DNA from: Glebionis coronaria
Lineage: Eukaryota; Streptophyta; Magnoliopsida; Asterales; Asteraceae
Direction: 5' to 3'
NCBI GenBank assembly: GCA_025667525.1
Contig: CM046878.1
Span: 387,437,307 to 387,501,306, forward strand
DNA: 64,000 nucleotides
Shown: positions 35,371-47,902 of the stretch, piece after piece
Position numbering within the stretch: the stretch's first letter is position 1
Layout: every line of letters starts with the position of its first letter
Notes under the pieces: generated by a model
Databases searched by the model: none
Told to the model about the DNA's origin: nothing
The model's input: only the letters and a program-made list of their open reading frames with translations
Translations under genes and position numbers: made by a program

Positions 35371-38300
35371 ACTTGGATTATATATATACATATAATGTAA
35401 TTTGATTACATGATTGTTTGATGATTATTTTAATATTTATACGAGGTATTTATTCGACGTTGATTGTCACAAGGAACCCTAAATCCCCTAGTAAATTAAT
35501 CGAAGCTATTCTCGTAGGAATTCTAGCTATCCTAGATCTAAACCAAGTTGTGGATATTTATGATCCCAACAAATGATTGATATTCATAGAAATGTAGATA
35601 TTAGTTGATTGTGATATTAAAGAAGAATTGGCGAGATTAAAACTGATATCGATGTCATGACGATCTTTCCTTATAGAGTGGAGTTTGATAAAACGTTACC
35701 ACCTAGAAAGATGTCATCTGATTCGTTGTCATCCAATTCTTAAATTAAAATCGAAAGGGTGAATGTTGCACTAGAGGCTATCATTGGAACCATTACCCAA
35801 AAGCCTCATGCCACTAGTACCTTTCCGAGAAGTCTAATTGAATGTATGAGTCATCTCATACTAGTGACTCATTTGATAACTATTGTTGTAAGAGCTATAG
35901 GATTGGAATTTAAGTGTTGTTCATATTGAGCTTTTATTGCCCTTTTAAGGTTTATGAATATGGTTGAAAGTATTGGAGAATGAGGTAGGATATCGCATTG
36001 AGTATAAGTTGGTTGAAACTTGAATGAAGTAAAATTTAACTCGTATGGAATATGAGATTGTTAAGAGGAATCTGTTAAGTCCGGTAATTGAATTATAAGG
36101 TTTTAAATGATTGTAAGTTTGTGTTAAGGGTTGTTCCTAAACCATTGTCTAATAACGAGGATGCCCAGTGTCCAATAAATAAATTGAAGAAATCTTCTTC
36201 TGAATTGGGACCGATGGATCTTCCGGGACAGGTGGGACACCTAATGACTCTTGTAGATTAGTATTCATTGTGGTATCTTTTAAAAATAATCCCTAACTTA
36301 ACTGAGACATCAGTTGGTAGGATGAGTTCTTGGAATTGTATGACATAGTGACACATAATGTGTTACGGTATAATTTTTACTTGTTTGTGATTAATGAAAA
36401 GACTACCTTTGATTACTAAATCCTACATGTATCGATGTTATCTACCCTTTTCTTGCTTCTTTCTAATGATCGCATTAGTGATGCAACCATTGAACAAGTA
36501 CTCATCTCGAATTGAGTTACGTTGTGGATTATTCTTTTTCAGTGCCATCGAGGTCATGCACCTCATGATTAATTGGCTAAGCTCATTTCCTATCGTATTG
36601 TAGTTAGTTCTTGGTGAACAACTTTTCATCACTCTTTTGCAGATCACTCATTTTTTTTATAAGATAAAACAATATTCCTTGAGAAAAATTGAATTTTCAT
36701 CACCATAAGGATTATTTAAAGTGAGATTTATAAATAATCGTTATCGAAATGAAGTTGTTTATGAAATACCTTGGAAAACTTAATTGTTTTCATATGAAAG
36801 AACATCTCTGTAAATTTATTTTTGATTCTTATTTAAGAATTAAGCATGAAAATGTTTTTATTATAAACATGATGATAAAATTTTGACGAACTGAGTATTG
36901 CATCGTTAATCTTGAAATTGTATATAGTTGCGCGCCTACATACAATTTGGAATGGACCATGCAAGGCTGATTAGTAGTCACCATAAAACTAATGAATAAA
37001 CACTACATTTTCTTTGAAGATTGTGAAAGATTAAATTTTATGAGATCTGCAAGAAGTGAAAAATAGGGACATAGTGTTAGGGACACCTACATATGTGCCT
37101 GTAGCATCTATTCTTCTGAGTCGAATTTACTCATCTGTGGAAATTGTCTTATTTGACAATTGACAATTCTTTCTTGTCCAATTCTCCCATAGTGAGATTC
37201 TTAGGAAAAGTATCTGATTACCGAGTCTTGATACCCGACTGGATGTATCGACGTTCCTATCATTTCTTTTGATTTGATTTCATTTGAATGACCTGGGTAA
37301 CGATCCGAGGAGCTTTTGAATGCGTACTCAAATTATGAAAACATGGGATATATTCATATTCGTTAATGTTTTCGTCTGTATTTGATTTGAAATTCTCTCG
37401 CGTAGATTATGCGTTGACCTTACTCTTTTAAGGTTAGTTATGTCTCCAGATATCCTTGAATTGTGAAGGATTATGAGTTATTATTAGTCTTTTGTGAAGT
37501 TCACATCTTATCGACGACAATAAAACTAAAAAGTTGATAGTGCCAGTAGAGTGGATTAATTGATTATGACTTGACGACATTGTCTTAATTGATGGGAACT
37601 CGAGTAGAATTCCCCTAAATGATAAGATGTTGATTATCAAAAGTGATCTAAATAATTCTTGATGGATGATCATATCCTGTATTTAGACTTTAAATTATAC
37701 CGTGAAAGGTTGCGAATTGGTCATAGATACTATAATCTAGAAAGAACCTAATATGAATTTATTAAAAGATGTTTCCGTTATCTGAAACTTTAGCAGGTAT
37801 TTATTGGTGAATTACCTAGACTCTCGCCATTAAGGCAAGTTGAAATTGGTATTGATTATATTCCCGGTGCTGCACCTGTGGCATGTGCACTGTACGTCAG
37901 CACCATCTGAATTTAAAATAATTAACGTACAACTGAGAGAGTTGACGGAGAAAGCTTTTATTCTACCGAGCTCGTCATCATGAAGAGCTATGGTGTTATT
38001 ATTCCTTTTATTTATTGATTACTGTGAACTAGGTAAATTGACGATTAAAATCTATATCACTACCCAAGATGATAGATTGTTCGATCATTTACAAGGTTCT
38101 AGCGTATATTTGAAAATTTTGATCCTCGGCATGGTTATCATCAATTTCGCATCCACGAAAAAGATTATCTATTCCAATCACTACATCCGGAACTTGTAAT
38201 GAACATTATGAGTTTCACGTGATGTCGTTTGGATTGACTAATACACATGTAGCTTTCATAAATTTGGTGAATCACGTGTGTAGGCTGTAATTTGATAAAT

Positions 38301-40475
38301 TAATGCTTGTGATCATTAAGGACCGTTTGATAAATTCATGAGTTAATAATTATTTGTATAATGACCTGAGTCGGCCAAGTAGTAAAAATTTGTACCTTGA
38401 ATATTTAACATGTGATGAAAGACTTAATCCTTTACATTATTTGATCGTGTGATTAATAAAAAATGGAAATATGTTTTGACAAATGTTTTAACAAAGGATT
38501 TTTAAGGGATTATTCTCTTATACACAAATCATTTAACTAAACTCCTGTTTAGGGGTAAATGTTTGTGTATACCTCAAGACAACCTAAGAGGGATTGAGGA
38601 AACCATTTAAACCATGACTTAAAATTTGAAACGACACTTTTTGCTTTTCAACTAAGAAAATTTTGACCAAAGTATAACAAAAGATTTTTTTGAACATTTA
38701 CGGATCTTATTAATTCTTTTCAATAAATCAACAAAAATCTTGTTAATTAAATTCAAATTTATTTTGAACATTTTACATATAATTGGTCGAACTAAGAAAC
38801 TTAAATTTTTACGTTTACGTTTCATAAAAATTAAATATTTAATTATTTAATTACTTGTAATACTTATCGACGCTTTAAACGTCAAATTGAGCAAAACTGA
38901 TAAAAATGATAGTTGAGACGAAACTAAAACCTAGAAAATATAAAGAAAGAATTTTTTAATAAATACGGTCCTGATAATTATTTCATCAGGAAAAGTGAAT
39001 GTAGATACTGACACATTATATAGAAAGGATAAAGAACCAATTAGGTTGTATTTCTTAATAACGACTGTGCAAAATAAATTTCCGAACAATATAAAAATAA
39101 ACGATGTTTGTAAAAAGGATAATATAGAGAATAAAAAGGGGTTCGCGGCTAATGTGAACCATTAGAATTAAGAAGCCAATGACGTTAAATGGATAAAAGG
39201 CCACTTGTGGTTGCCTAAATATGGAGATTTTGAGATGTAGTCATGTTGGAATCTTGTAAGTATAAGTATTCTATTCCTGTCATTTCTGACTAAATGTATT
39301 TTTATCTGAAGAAGTTGTACTAATGGAAAATTATGAAGGCAGACATCGCCTCATACATTAGTAAACGTATAACTATTGCAAAGGTCATCATCTGAATTTG
39401 ATTCGATTTGGGTCATCGTCGATAGACTGACCAAATCTGCTAATATCATTCCTGTTAATGATAGATTCTCGATGAAGAAATTGACTCTTTGTATTTAAAA
39501 GAGTTGTGTAAACATAGTGTGCCATATCAATCATCTCTATCAAGATCCTCGCTTCGCATCGAATTTATAGAGATTTTCTCAAAGGTCATTGGGAACGAAC
39601 CTTGATGAGAGTACTCTTTACCACCCCAATCGAAGGGACATGGTAAAGTAACAATACAAAATTCTAGAAGTGTTGTTTTATATGATTGACCTTTGGTAAT
39701 GAACCATATAATCATTCTCCTTTGGAGAGATTATCGTTGATAATTATCGTATTAGGATCGAGATCGAATCTTGCGAGGATATATATTAGAGCATCTGTAA
39801 GCAGGATCTGGGATGAAGACACCCGACATACACCCATTGTGAGTTGGACATGTCTTTTAGGTTTAAGGTTTCCTATGATGGCGAACCTAACCTTACAAAA
39901 TACTCGACCCGCGAGACCTGAAATGATTGTTGAAATTAGGATCTGATTATTGACTACCGGTAGTGGGCAGGAGGTTATGTGAATATGAAATGTAGATCTT
40001 GAAGTGCCAGATGGGTAGCGAAGTTATGCCAAAAATTTTCACCATAGAAAGATGAATTGAAGATCTGAAAGATCATGGGAATTAAGTCCCCGTTGTATGG
40101 GACCATTGAGATGATGTAAAAGTTGGTTTGAAAGGCATATAAGCTGGATCTACCCTATGACTTCAAGGGCTGCGTGAATTATGTTTCATAAATCGAACTT
40201 AATAAATATCTATCAAGTGAAAATCTGAATCCTTCTTGATAAAGTTTAGATCGGCGAAAAGTTGCATTCATCAAAAACCCGTGAACATCATGGATAGAGA
40301 AAGTAAGTCAACATTAAGCCTGATCTTATTCCCGTAGTTATGTTTGATGAAACTCGCCTATTGTAATGAATTACACTTGTGAGAAAAGACCGAATGTGGA
40401 GGAAATACCCACATGGCATTAACTCTATAAGAAGCGAGTAGTAAGATAAGATGATCTTTGAGGACAAAGATGTCG
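35179..40475 (+). pseudogene. Tekay gag-pol interior, heavily decayed
   Basis: Recognisable only in short pieces across all frames. 37800-37990: the pre-RT segment LPRLSPLRQVEIGIDY and PGAAPV. 38010-38420: RT pieces including HYEFHVMSFGLTNT and the start of the catalytic region. 39395-39600: integrase WVIVDRLTKSAN and YQDPRFASNLYRDFL. 40060-40220: a KLDLPYDFKG-type tail after integrase. Stops and frameshifts interrupt every 50 residues or so. Gag and protease at 35200-37700 are not convincingly readable. An (AT)n run lies at 35345-35372. Confidence 0.8.
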
Positions 40476-40490
40476 TTTAGGGGTAAATGC
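40476..40490 (+). promoter_or_regulatory. Purine tract of the Tekay element
   Basis: TTTAGGGGTAAATGC immediately precedes the 3' LTR start TGTGACAATCC. It is the expected place of plus-strand priming. Confidence 0.65.
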
Positions 40491-43400
40491 TGTGACAATC
40501 CGTCAATTTATGGTTTATACTTTATTCTCAAATATTATTTAAAAACATTATTTTAATGTTATATTATGAACTCACTTATTTTTGGGAAGAAATTTGGATT
40601 TACATCTTGAAGTAGCATCGACTACGTCTAAACCGGAGGATTCTACGTTACGTGCTTACGTTTACATACACCGTCTTTGGTGACAGTCCGACATTTCAGG
40701 AAATAAATTTATCCATGAATATTATTTTGGGATTTTAATTTTGAGTTGGTTCATAAACTCACAAATTTATGAGAAGAGATTAGGACTTACGATTATAATT
40801 TAACGTCCTTTACGACTAAACCGGAAACCTTAGGATTACGTATTTACGTTTTCGAACTCCGTTTTTGATGAGACAATTTTTATTAGATTCGTTTTGTGCC
40901 GTAATAATTTATAAAAACGTTTTTCGTAAAACGACCCGAGGGCACGCAAATCGAGGAAACTAGAATCGAGGAATACCCGTAAATTAGTGGGATGAGACAA
41001 TACAAGTTTTGCCCCACCCCACTAATATGGGATGGCAACATGTAAGCTACCACACCATTAGGTGTCAAAACTTCACAAGGAAGCTTGCACACTTGTTGCT
41101 TAAAGCTTAACTTGTAAGCTATACACCACAAAACCACTTGCAACAAACCATTTCTCACATTCAACTCATGCAAACCACCATAAACACTCTCCTTTATCTC
41201 TAAAATTTGTCCACTATTCAACCAAAACACCCCATTTGATCTTGATTCAACCATAAAATCTTATGTTATTCATGCATAAGATGAAGAACCTTTGAAGCCT
41301 TGAAGATTGGAGGTGATCTTAACATCCAAAAAAGAGTTTCCATGGAGTTATGGGCCGATTTTCAAGAAGATAATCATCCATTTGAAGGACCCAAGAATTT
41401 CATTTGCCAAATTGAAGATTTTATAACAAGAACCAAGTCTTGTTCATCAAAAACCTCATCTTTTCATCACTAATGGTGGTATAGAGATTGTTCTTCCTAT
41501 CCTCTTGTTATTTTTATTATGTAATCTTGTATTTTCTTTATTTATGTATATTTATATGATGATGAATGATGATTAAAAATATTATGTGGGGATTTGGTGT
41601 TGATAGATTTGATAAACATGAGTAAAAAGATGAAAAACCACATGTAAAATGGTTAAAATCTTGCTAAATATGATGGCTGTATAAAAACAGTAAGTAACCA
41701 AGTCTTAAACTGATAAAATTGCATGGTGAAATCTATTTACAGTAAGTGTTTGATTTCATACACATGTGAGAGTTGGCCATGCAATGGAATCATCAAAATG
41801 AGTGAGATATTATCAAAACAAGATGAGTGTACCAATCTGAATAGTCTGTTTTGTAGGGACTGTTAAGTATAGTTAGACATAGAATGAGCAGTAGCTATAA
41901 CTAACTTAATTGTAGCAAATAATATGAAGTTTATGCCATCCAAAAATGAGCTTCTATCTTCTTATAGAACTCAAGATATGATAAAAATGGTGAATATGAA
42001 ACTAAAAATCAGATTTTGAAGAATTAATGTTTAATAGTATTATATAAGCACTCAAACTAATATAGTATAAAATGTGAATTAAAACCCACTAACTTATAAA
42101 TTTCATTTATATAAATATTTATAAGGTTAAATAAATGGACACTTTATAAAAATGGTAGTTGAATAAGATTTATAAGTTATAAAAACTATAAACATGATTT
42201 TTACGACTTTTTTGGCTATTACCGTAAAATTAACGTTTTTTGCCAATTAAAACTTAGACGATCAAACCCGTCTAATTTAAAGTTTTTAAAAGTCATATAC
42301 TGATATATAAGTACCTAATACAAGTAAAAACCGATAAAACCCGAACTATATGACATACGGACATTAACGAGCTAAGTTAGCATATTTGGACTAATAATTT
42401 AACTAAATAAGTTAAACACTTATAAAAATTACTTATTGGGCTTAACCCATTTGGGCCCAACATGTAAAGTATAAATACTGATAATACAAGTATAAAATGG
42501 ATTAATACAAGTTAAAGAACTTACAATAAGCTTATTGGACTTAAAATATGTAAATAGGTAAAACTAGTAAGAAGTTACCAACACATAAACACTAAAATAA
42601 GTAAAAATATATAAACCCACTTGATCATCATCATATATATAAAATCATCATATGTATACATAATTATTATTTTGATAAAGTCATTGGACAAAAGTCTAAG
42701 ACGAGTATTATTTGTCTAGGTTTCCGTGATTGAAGCACGTACCGTACATACGAATTGCCGATAACCCGCTTTCCCACATCAATGTGAGTTCATAGCCTCG
42801 AATTATTTTAAATGTTTTTATGAAATGTTTTATAAACCCGCGAGGGAGATAACATGTTAGTTTTTATAAAATAGGACACTAGTTGTCCCGATTGTCTGTT
42901 TATTGATTTGGACCCGAATGATTGTATGACCCGATGAATGATTAAATGACCCGATAGATGAAATAAAATGGATTATTAAAGTTAGGTTATGTCACTAAAA
43001 GTCCCATTAGCATGAATTGTGAACTACCGGGATTTGGTAGACGCTTATGCATATAATAGTACTATTTGGGGACGATCACCCCAGTTCGCGCCTTGACGGT
43101 TGATCCCCGTCGTGCCACATTGATTGGTAAGCGAATTTATGTATAAGAAGATTTACACAAGCGTGATTATTGTGACGACACGCTAATTTAGATGGGCAAA
43201 TGAGTTTCGGGCTAGCTACCCGTTTTTTGTTGTAGTAAGGTAACAATGTCATGCGGCTTATAATAATCCAAGTAACGAAATACTGCTATACGCACCGAAT
43301 TACAATATATTGCCTGACTAGCAATACAGGGTCATATTATTGATATTATGTTTGTGTTTTGGTTTTACATAACCATATTCGTATAACGGTTTTTATTTAA

Positions 43401-43926
43401 CTCTACACGACGTTATAAAAACGTATTGTATGATATTTTTGCGACATTGGTTTGTATAATGATTTTGAAGGCGAAAGCCTATATTATGATTTTTGATAAG
43501 GATTTGTATAAAATGACTTTGGCTATTTTATGGCCTATTACAACGATTTGTACAAAATTATTTTCGGTAATAATTTTATACCGATAATATATTGATGGAT
43601 TTTATTAAACTCTATGAATTCACTCGGCGTTATCGCTGACCTTTTCTTTTAACATGTTTTATCTCAGGTACTTGAAGGTAATTCTCGGGAAGACAACAAG
43701 AATTCATGGCCCGCACTTAAATAACAATTTCCATTCACATTCTTTGTAAAACCTGTATTAAATACAATGACTTGGGACCTATGTAACTTTGATATTTATG
43801 AATGGAAATGCTTTATTATTAAACGACGTGATTTTTAAGCGTTGTCTATGATGTGAGTAATGTGCTATCCCGTAACACCAATGAGTCTTCCGCTGTATTG
43901 AGTTGTATAAATTTGGGGGTGTTACA
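40491..43926 (+). repeat. Tekay 3' LTR (3436 bp)
   Basis: Colinear with the 5' LTR over its whole length, with only small indels. It keeps the intact TG tip lost from the 5' copy and ends GGTGTTACA before the GATAA duplication. Confidence 0.95.
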
Positions 43927-43931
43927 GATAA

Positions 43932-46417
43932 TCCAAAAATATTCTTCTCGACATGTATTTCAATATCGATAATATAGACGTACCTAGAAATGTCGCTCAA
44001 TAACGACACGGGTGTGTACATAAAGCTCGAATGAAAGTTGTAAATATTTTTCAAAACATGTCATCTCTATTTTTTAAAAGAAACTGTCTCTTTTGGACAA
44101 TATTTCCAACAACGGGTAGAGCAATCTATCTCGGGTTGAGCTTGTCACAAAACATTCAACGTTTTCCGCTCAACACAATGGCTTGTAATCACTTTCAGAT
44201 TGCAACCCGGATCAATATTCACGGGGGAGTGTACGATTTAATGCGCTTACCCTCAGCAAAAGAAGAGAAATCTTCTTACACTTGAGTGGATTCGTCAAGA
44301 TATTCAAAGTCTATGAACTCAAGTTTATGCTTCAGAAAAACCTCTTCGAGAAAAAGAAATAGGATTTTTCAAAAAGCGTTGAACACAATTTTTTCAAGAA
44401 TTTTTCAATGATTATTCAAAATCTATCAAAAATTGTGTGTTCAACAACTCCCATCCTCAAAAAGAGAAATGTGGATCACATCCTCACAATGACAATTCAA
44501 TTGGATCAATTTTTGAGGGGGAGCTTTCCAAAATTCATGCTAAGTTTGACACATCTTTCTCTCGAAGATTTTCAAGACTATTTTTCAAAATATATTTTAA
44601 TCAAATTTGGTATCTCTAATATCAAAAGATTTTATATATTAGAGATAGGGGAGAAAATGTGATTAAAATGTGATCTTATATAAGACTCAAAGCACTTTAA
44701 CTCTTACCTACATGTGCGAAACACTTTCGATTATCGATGCACATGTGAAGGGGAGTATTTCTGAAACGACAAAACTAGCAAGGTGTTAAATGTTTTTCAA
44801 ACACTTTGTTAGAATTTAAAGTGGTTTTCATGGTTACGATCAAATACCCACAACATTTTTAATTCACAACGTTATTGGTGTCAAAAGGGTGGTTAGGTTT
44901 AAGTCCTATGATCCAACCAAAACCGGAGGGATCTTCCCAGGGACAATCCAATAGATTATTAGAAGTCCTTAGGAAAGATGGAGTAGAATGTGAACGTAGC
45001 TGAGTGCCAACTAAGTACTGATGCTAGCACTGGAACAATCACAACAAGGTGCTAGTAATGATGTCTTGGTAAGCATTGAAGGGGTTGAAGAATGAAAAAG
45101 AAATGTAAGGATAAAGGGTGTAAAGAAAGAAGCCCTCCATACAACTTAGGAAGAAACCGGGTCAACTCATCATGAAGACAAACTCATCATGGACCCATTG
45201 ATGTGAAGCACAACCCTTTCCTAGCTACCCAGACTTCTCTCAAAAGAAGTTTGTTTTATTGTCACGGAGATCAACACGATTTCTATTGGCTTTCTCACTC
45301 CGAGATAGTTGATATTGAATAGGTGGCATCTGCTCCAGCCTCCGACCACTAAAACTGCACAAATAGAGTCTAGAGCCAAGAGATCAATCAATTCTCGTTA
45401 GGACACACAGATGAAGATCAAGAGAGTCCTACGCTATATCCTTGTGATATTGCTAGAACACTCAGAGTGATGCTACTTAGTATTCACAATGATGAGTGGA
45501 AATCCTTCCAGTTTTAACATCAAACAGCACTGCGGTAGGTCATATGCAAGATTCTTTATGAATTGAACATGTGTAAAACTGAAAAGCAACAGTGGTTTGA
45601 TTCTAAATTGATTCAAACTCGTTTCAGGTTTCTACGCAATATCTTTATGGTCTTGCCAGAACATTCAGAGTGATATTCATTAATATTCACAGTGACGAAT
45701 GGAAATCCTTCTAGCGTCAACATCAAACAGCGCTACGGTAGGTGACTTGTGAGATTCTTATGAATCAAGCTTGTGTCAACTGGAAAGCAACAATGGTAAG
45801 TTTCTTTATGAATCACACTTGTTCCAGTAATTTGAATTGACGATTTTAATCAAGCGGATATTTATCCAATTGATTCACTCTTTATGTTCGCAGTCTTGCT
45901 TTGAGACGGTCGAGTAAAGAGAACGGCTAGTACAGCCGCGAAACCCTGTCAAGGAGATTCTTAATTGAATCTACCTGATCACAGGTACGATATTTAATAT
46001 CGTATAACGGTCTTCACCGACCGGAGGTAAAAGGCTACCGATTTAGGACGAATGTCAAAGCTATTCAGTCCGTGTCTATGTTTTGTCTCGAGAGGGTGGT
46101 GTCACAGTGTACTCAGCAAAGTTAAAGATTCAAAACCACATACTCATTCCTAAAGACATATTCAACAATTAATAGTGTGAGCATGTGGATGAAGACACAA
46201 GATTGCAAGATGGCAAAGACAAGTCAAGGATGATTTGAAGATCTCAAGATCAAAAAGGACAAAGTCGAAAGACAACGACAAAGGCTCAAAGATCAGAGCA
46301 TGAAGAAACAAGACTACTATTACACGTTCAAGACTCATTTATGGCGAGATTAGTAATCTCTACAATTCTACAAATGACCAAGGGTAATGACCTCTCATAA
46401 AGGGTAGTGACCTCACA
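43932..46417 (+). other. 3' noncoding region of copia-2
   Basis: About 2.5 kb between the Tekay insertion and the purine tract, with only short unsupported frames. 43932-44217 resembles the noncoding segment 8529-8706 of copia-1 (shared AAATGTCG...TCAATA...GACACGG and GGCTTGTA...TGCAACCCGG). 45429 to about 45834 holds a diverged tandem duplication with an offset of about 203 bp (both copies include GGAAATCCTTC and AACATCAAACAGC). Confidence 0.75.
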
Positions 46418-46428
46418 TTGGGGGAGAT
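46418..46428 (+). promoter_or_regulatory. Purine tract of copia-2
   Basis: TTGGGGGAGAT abuts the TGTTAGC start of the 3' LTR, the standard copia plus-strand primer. Confidence 0.85.
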
Positions 46429-46819
46429 TGTTAGCCTCAAAATATTGAGTCAAACAAGAATGCTCGGTCATATGTTTATTATGTATCGTATTTTAGAACG
46501 TTGTAATAGGTAGTATGTTAGTTGTGTATTACGGGCTTAACTTTAAGCTAAGGTTCATTCGTAAGTAACCAAAGCCCAAAAGGAAAGCCCGACCCATGAT
46601 CATATAGCCCATTAAGCTACATGTAAGCAAAGGCTATATAAACCCTTCCTAGCATGTTAGGAAGGGTGTTGGTTATTCATTTTCTCTAATCTAATATCAC
46701 CTAGTTTCTCCAACCATTCTCTCTACTTTCTCTCACTACTTTCTCTCTCTAGAATTCATCTCATATCTACCTTTCTTTCTTCATTAATCGTATAGAATCA
46801 TCATATATTAGGGACAACA
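46429..46819 (+). repeat. Copia-2 3' LTR (391 bp)
   Basis: Same ends and order as 22466-22843, with a 13-bp tandem duplication in the pyrimidine-rich part. The right flank TCCGTGTTTTC continues the interrupted Athila LTR. Confidence 0.95.
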
Positions 46820-46971
46820 TCCGTGTTTTCTCCCTTTTTCATATTCTTATCCTGAAACACAATAAAACATAAACCACGCATAATTCCGACTTTTACGACA
46901 TAAAATACACGTTTTGGTCTTGTTATTATTGGAAATAAGTGGTTAAAGGATAAGTGTTTTCACACTTATTA
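46820..46971 (-). repeat. Athila-2 5' LTR, U3 tip
   Basis: This piece continues the LTR broken at 22465. It carries the shared 'acgacataaaatacacgtttt' zone and ends in the U3 tip inverted repeat ATAAGTGT-TTTC-ACACTTAT. Sequence after 46971 is unrelated, so this is the right-hand end of Athila-2. Confidence 0.9.
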
Positions 46972-47348
46972 CATATACACGACACATGTATACATTTTTG
47001 GAGAATTGTGTTAACTTATATCAAGCATTGGAAGATAATAATAGTCCTTGTATCATATTGTATGCATTTGTTAAGTTTCTAGGTATTTTAGTTAAACCTT
47101 TAGGTAACTTAGTGAAAGTATATAATGAATATATCATTATAAGTATTTTACTTGAATAAAGTAAATAGATGACAATGTGAAATAATGCACATTTTTTTAA
47201 GGTGTTAGGTGTTTATTCATAGTATGAAATATATGTAAATATATATATATATATATAAGTATAAATCCAAGTACTTAATAAATTAAGTAAATAATGATAC
47301 AGTGTGTCAAAAGTGTGTACTGAGGTGATGAGTCCTTGTTTCAATCAT

Positions 47349-47472
47349 GTGGCCAGTCAATTGCCAAAGTAGTCCATAAGGACTAAAGGTGTGGCCAGTC
47401 AATTGCCAAAGTAGTCCATAAGGATTAAAGGTGTGGCCAGTCAATTGCCAACGTAGTCAATAAAGACTAAAG
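47349..47472. repeat. Three tandem copies of a 42-bp unit
   Basis: Units start at 47349, 47391 and 47433 (GTGGCCAGTCAATTGCCAAA...). The first two differ at one or two bases and the third at a few more. An (AT)n run precedes them at about 47233-47258. Confidence 0.9.
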
Positions 47473-47599
47473 GTTCATATAAATATACAAATAAGTATGA
47501 AATGATATTATGACAACAATATATGATTATTAATAAGTAATATAAGAGTGGAATTGTATAGATTCCAAAAATAATAAGTACAACAGTTGACAAAGTCGA

Positions 47600-47902
47600 T
47601 GAGATAAAATCAGAGGTTTTATAGACGCTGACAAGCTAAACGCTGATAGGAGTAAGTTAGGCGTTGACACACAGGTTTTAGACGTTGATACACCTGCAGA
47701 TATGGTTGATGTATCCTAGTCATCAGCTATCATCAAGGATGTGTCTACACTGGTACCATCATCATCTTTACCCACCATTGATATATTAGATAAAGGTAAA
47801 GGGATTATGGTAGAAACAGTAGTTCCCAAGGATGCAGCGCAAGTAAAACTTGATTCCATGTTGGCTGCACAACTTGAGAAAGAGGAGAGGATGAAGGAAA
47901 CT
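47600..47902 (+). pseudogene. Copia-3 downstream ORF, N-terminal piece
   Basis: The readable frame contains ILDKGKGIMVETVVPKD and a charged helix VKLDSMLAAQLEKEERMKE, a segment I recognise from the downstream part of Asteraceae copia-like polyproteins. A TAG lies upstream near 47718. The part from 47610 to 47700 encodes DADKLNADR-like repeats, which at DNA level are copies of the GACGCTGACA word. The frame is cut by Athila-3 at 47902 and resumes at 57603. Confidence 0.7.

Larger units (their letters stand above)
31721..43926 (+). mobile_element. Tekay/Del-type chromovirus inserted in copia-2
   Basis: Long LTRs (3440 and 3436 bp) flank a 5.3-kb interior. Perfect 5-bp target duplications GATAA lie at 31716-31720 and 43927-43931. 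The 3' LTR begins TGTGACAATCC; the 5' LTR copy has TATGACAATCC, a mutated tip. Both end GTGTTACA. RT and integrase remnants and a possible C-terminal chromodomain-type tail place it with long-LTR chromoviruses. No ORF over 100 residues survives in the interior. Confidence 0.93.
22466..46819 (+). mobile_element. Ty1-copia element copia-2, split by a Tekay element
   Basis: Matching LTRs at 22466-22843 and 46429-46819 (TGTTAGC...GGGACAACA), a primer site after the first and a purine tract before the second define the element. The flanking 5-mers CCCGT and TCCGT differ by one base. Without the 12.2-kb Tekay insert it is about 12.1 kb: leader 1 kb, gag through RNase H to 31648, then about 2.5 kb of noncoding 3' region. 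By my count the LTRs differ at about 11 positions plus a 13-bp indel. The coding region has at least nine stops and several frameshifts, so it is inactive. Confidence 0.93.
18706..46971 (-). mobile_element. Athila-2, split by copia-2 in its 5' LTR
   Basis: Reading on the minus strand: 5' LTR 46971-46820 then 22465-20953, tRNA-Asp-type primer site 20949-20932, gag 20739 to about 19431, protease to 18706. Copia-2 occupies 22466-46819 inside the LTR. Protease homology breaks exactly where an Athila LTR tip begins (18705), so the remainder of Athila-2 should lie left of the window. Nucleotide similarity to Athila-1 is high across gag and protease. Confidence 0.85.

Noticed and set aside
35345..35372. 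(AT)n runs here and at 47233-47258 as functional elements
   Set aside because: Ordinary microsatellites in AT-rich sequence.
36394..36603. Short hydrophobic ORF in the Tekay interior as a membrane protein
   Set aside because: It is 69 residues in a region where all frames are broken; hydrophobicity follows from AT-rich codons.
44031..44662. Two 84-residue ORFs after the Tekay insertion as copia-2 accessory genes
   Set aside because: No recognised motif and no matching frame in the homologous noncoding module of copia-1.
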